From: Pseudomonas sp. UBA4194
GTDB lineage: Bacteria > Pseudomonadota > Gammaproteobacteria > Pseudomonadales > Pseudomonadaceae
DNA length: 5,208 bases
Assembly: GCF_002379585.1 (NCBI RefSeq)
Contig: NZ_DFUE01000001.1
Coordinates: forward strand, 1 to 5,208
Direction of reading: 5' to 3'
Shown here: positions 5,060 through 5,208 of the stretch, one piece after another
Layout: the number at the start of each line of letters is the position of its first letter
Numbering within the stretch: the first letter of the stretch is position 1
The notes under the pieces: model-generated
What the model saw: the letters and a program-made list of their open reading frames with translations, nothing else
Database searches by the model: none
What the model was told of the DNA's origin: nothing
Translations under genes and position numbers: made by a program

Positions 5060-5208
5060 GGTGAATGGTCCCCTCACCCCAGCCCTCTCCCTGGGGGAGA
5101 GGGAGCCGATCACCGACATCCGCCGCACCGCGATCCGCTTCTAGCCCCCTCTCCCCCAGGGAGAGGGAGCCGATCACCGACATCCGCCGCACCCCGATCC
5201 GCTTCTAG
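5060..5208. repeat. Second copy of the palindromic repeat element, cut by the window end
   Basis: Positions 5060-5103 match the left element's arm 29-72 with two mismatches, and the inverted complement of 178-221 with one. Hairpins lie at 5083-5103 (CCCTCTCCC, TGG, GGGAGAGGG) and 5147-5167 (CCCTCTCCC, CCA, GGGAGAGGG), a 64-bp period. Spacers 5104-5146 and 5168-5208 differ at 1 of 41 positions. The last visible base is position 41 of a 43-nt spacer, so at least one more hairpin and probably an inverted closing arm lie beyond the window. The element starts 12 nt after the cpxR stop, which suggests it ends or protects the rightward transcript and separates cpxR from whatever follows. Confidence 0.85.

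Noticed and set aside
5045..5103. Conventional Rho-independent terminator after cpxR
   Set aside because: The hairpin is strong but is followed by GAGCC rather than a U-tract, so it cannot be called a standard intrinsic terminator.
4430..5192. Minus-strand frames opposite cpxR and across the right repeat
   Set aside because: They join antisense of cpxR to repeat translation and match no family.

Overview
This 5.2-kb window looks like core chromosome of a high-GC gammaproteobacterium, most likely a Pseudomonas or close relative. The proteins resemble their Escherichia coli counterparts where these exist (YciO, RNase AM, YciB, YciI, CpxR). The ScpA and ScpB condensin subunits, which E. coli lacks, sit next to yciO in what I recall as the pseudomonad arrangement. 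The genus is inferred from this gene order and protein style; no 16S or similar marker is present.

Layout. Positions 1-26 hold nothing recognisable. Positions 27-223 are a compound palindromic repeat with outer arms of about 48 bp and three internal hairpins. A minus-strand operon follows, read from right to left: rnm/trpH (PHP phosphoesterase, 2503-3363), yciO (1860-2489), scpA (1027-1863) and scpB (257-1030). It is tightly packed: a 13-nt gap, then GTGA and ATGA overlaps. A 65-bp divergent intergenic region (3364-3428) carries a plausible extended -10 promoter. A plus-strand operon runs rightward: yciB (3429-4025), yciI (4027-4350) and cpxR (4370-5047), with gaps of 1 and 19 nt. From 5060 to the window end lies a second copy of the repeat family, cut off by the window edge.

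How the genes fit together. The leftward operon joins two probable RNA-related enzymes (RNase AM and the TsaC-like YciO) with the two non-SMC subunits of bacterial condensin. The rightward operon joins an inner-membrane envelope protein, a small YciI-family protein and the envelope-stress response regulator CpxR. The usual CpxR partners, a sensor kinase and often a small periplasmic protein, are not in the window and would be expected beyond the right-hand repeat.

No clearly new protein system is present; all seven genes belong to known families. The most interesting signals are non-coding: (1) a repeat family at the 3' end of both operons, with locus-specific homogenised spacers; (2) a 9-bp stem with a UUCG loop directly upstream of the GTG start of scpA, which appears to lack a Shine-Dalgarno sequence; and (3) an 11-nt inverted repeat covering the start codons of both divergent operons.
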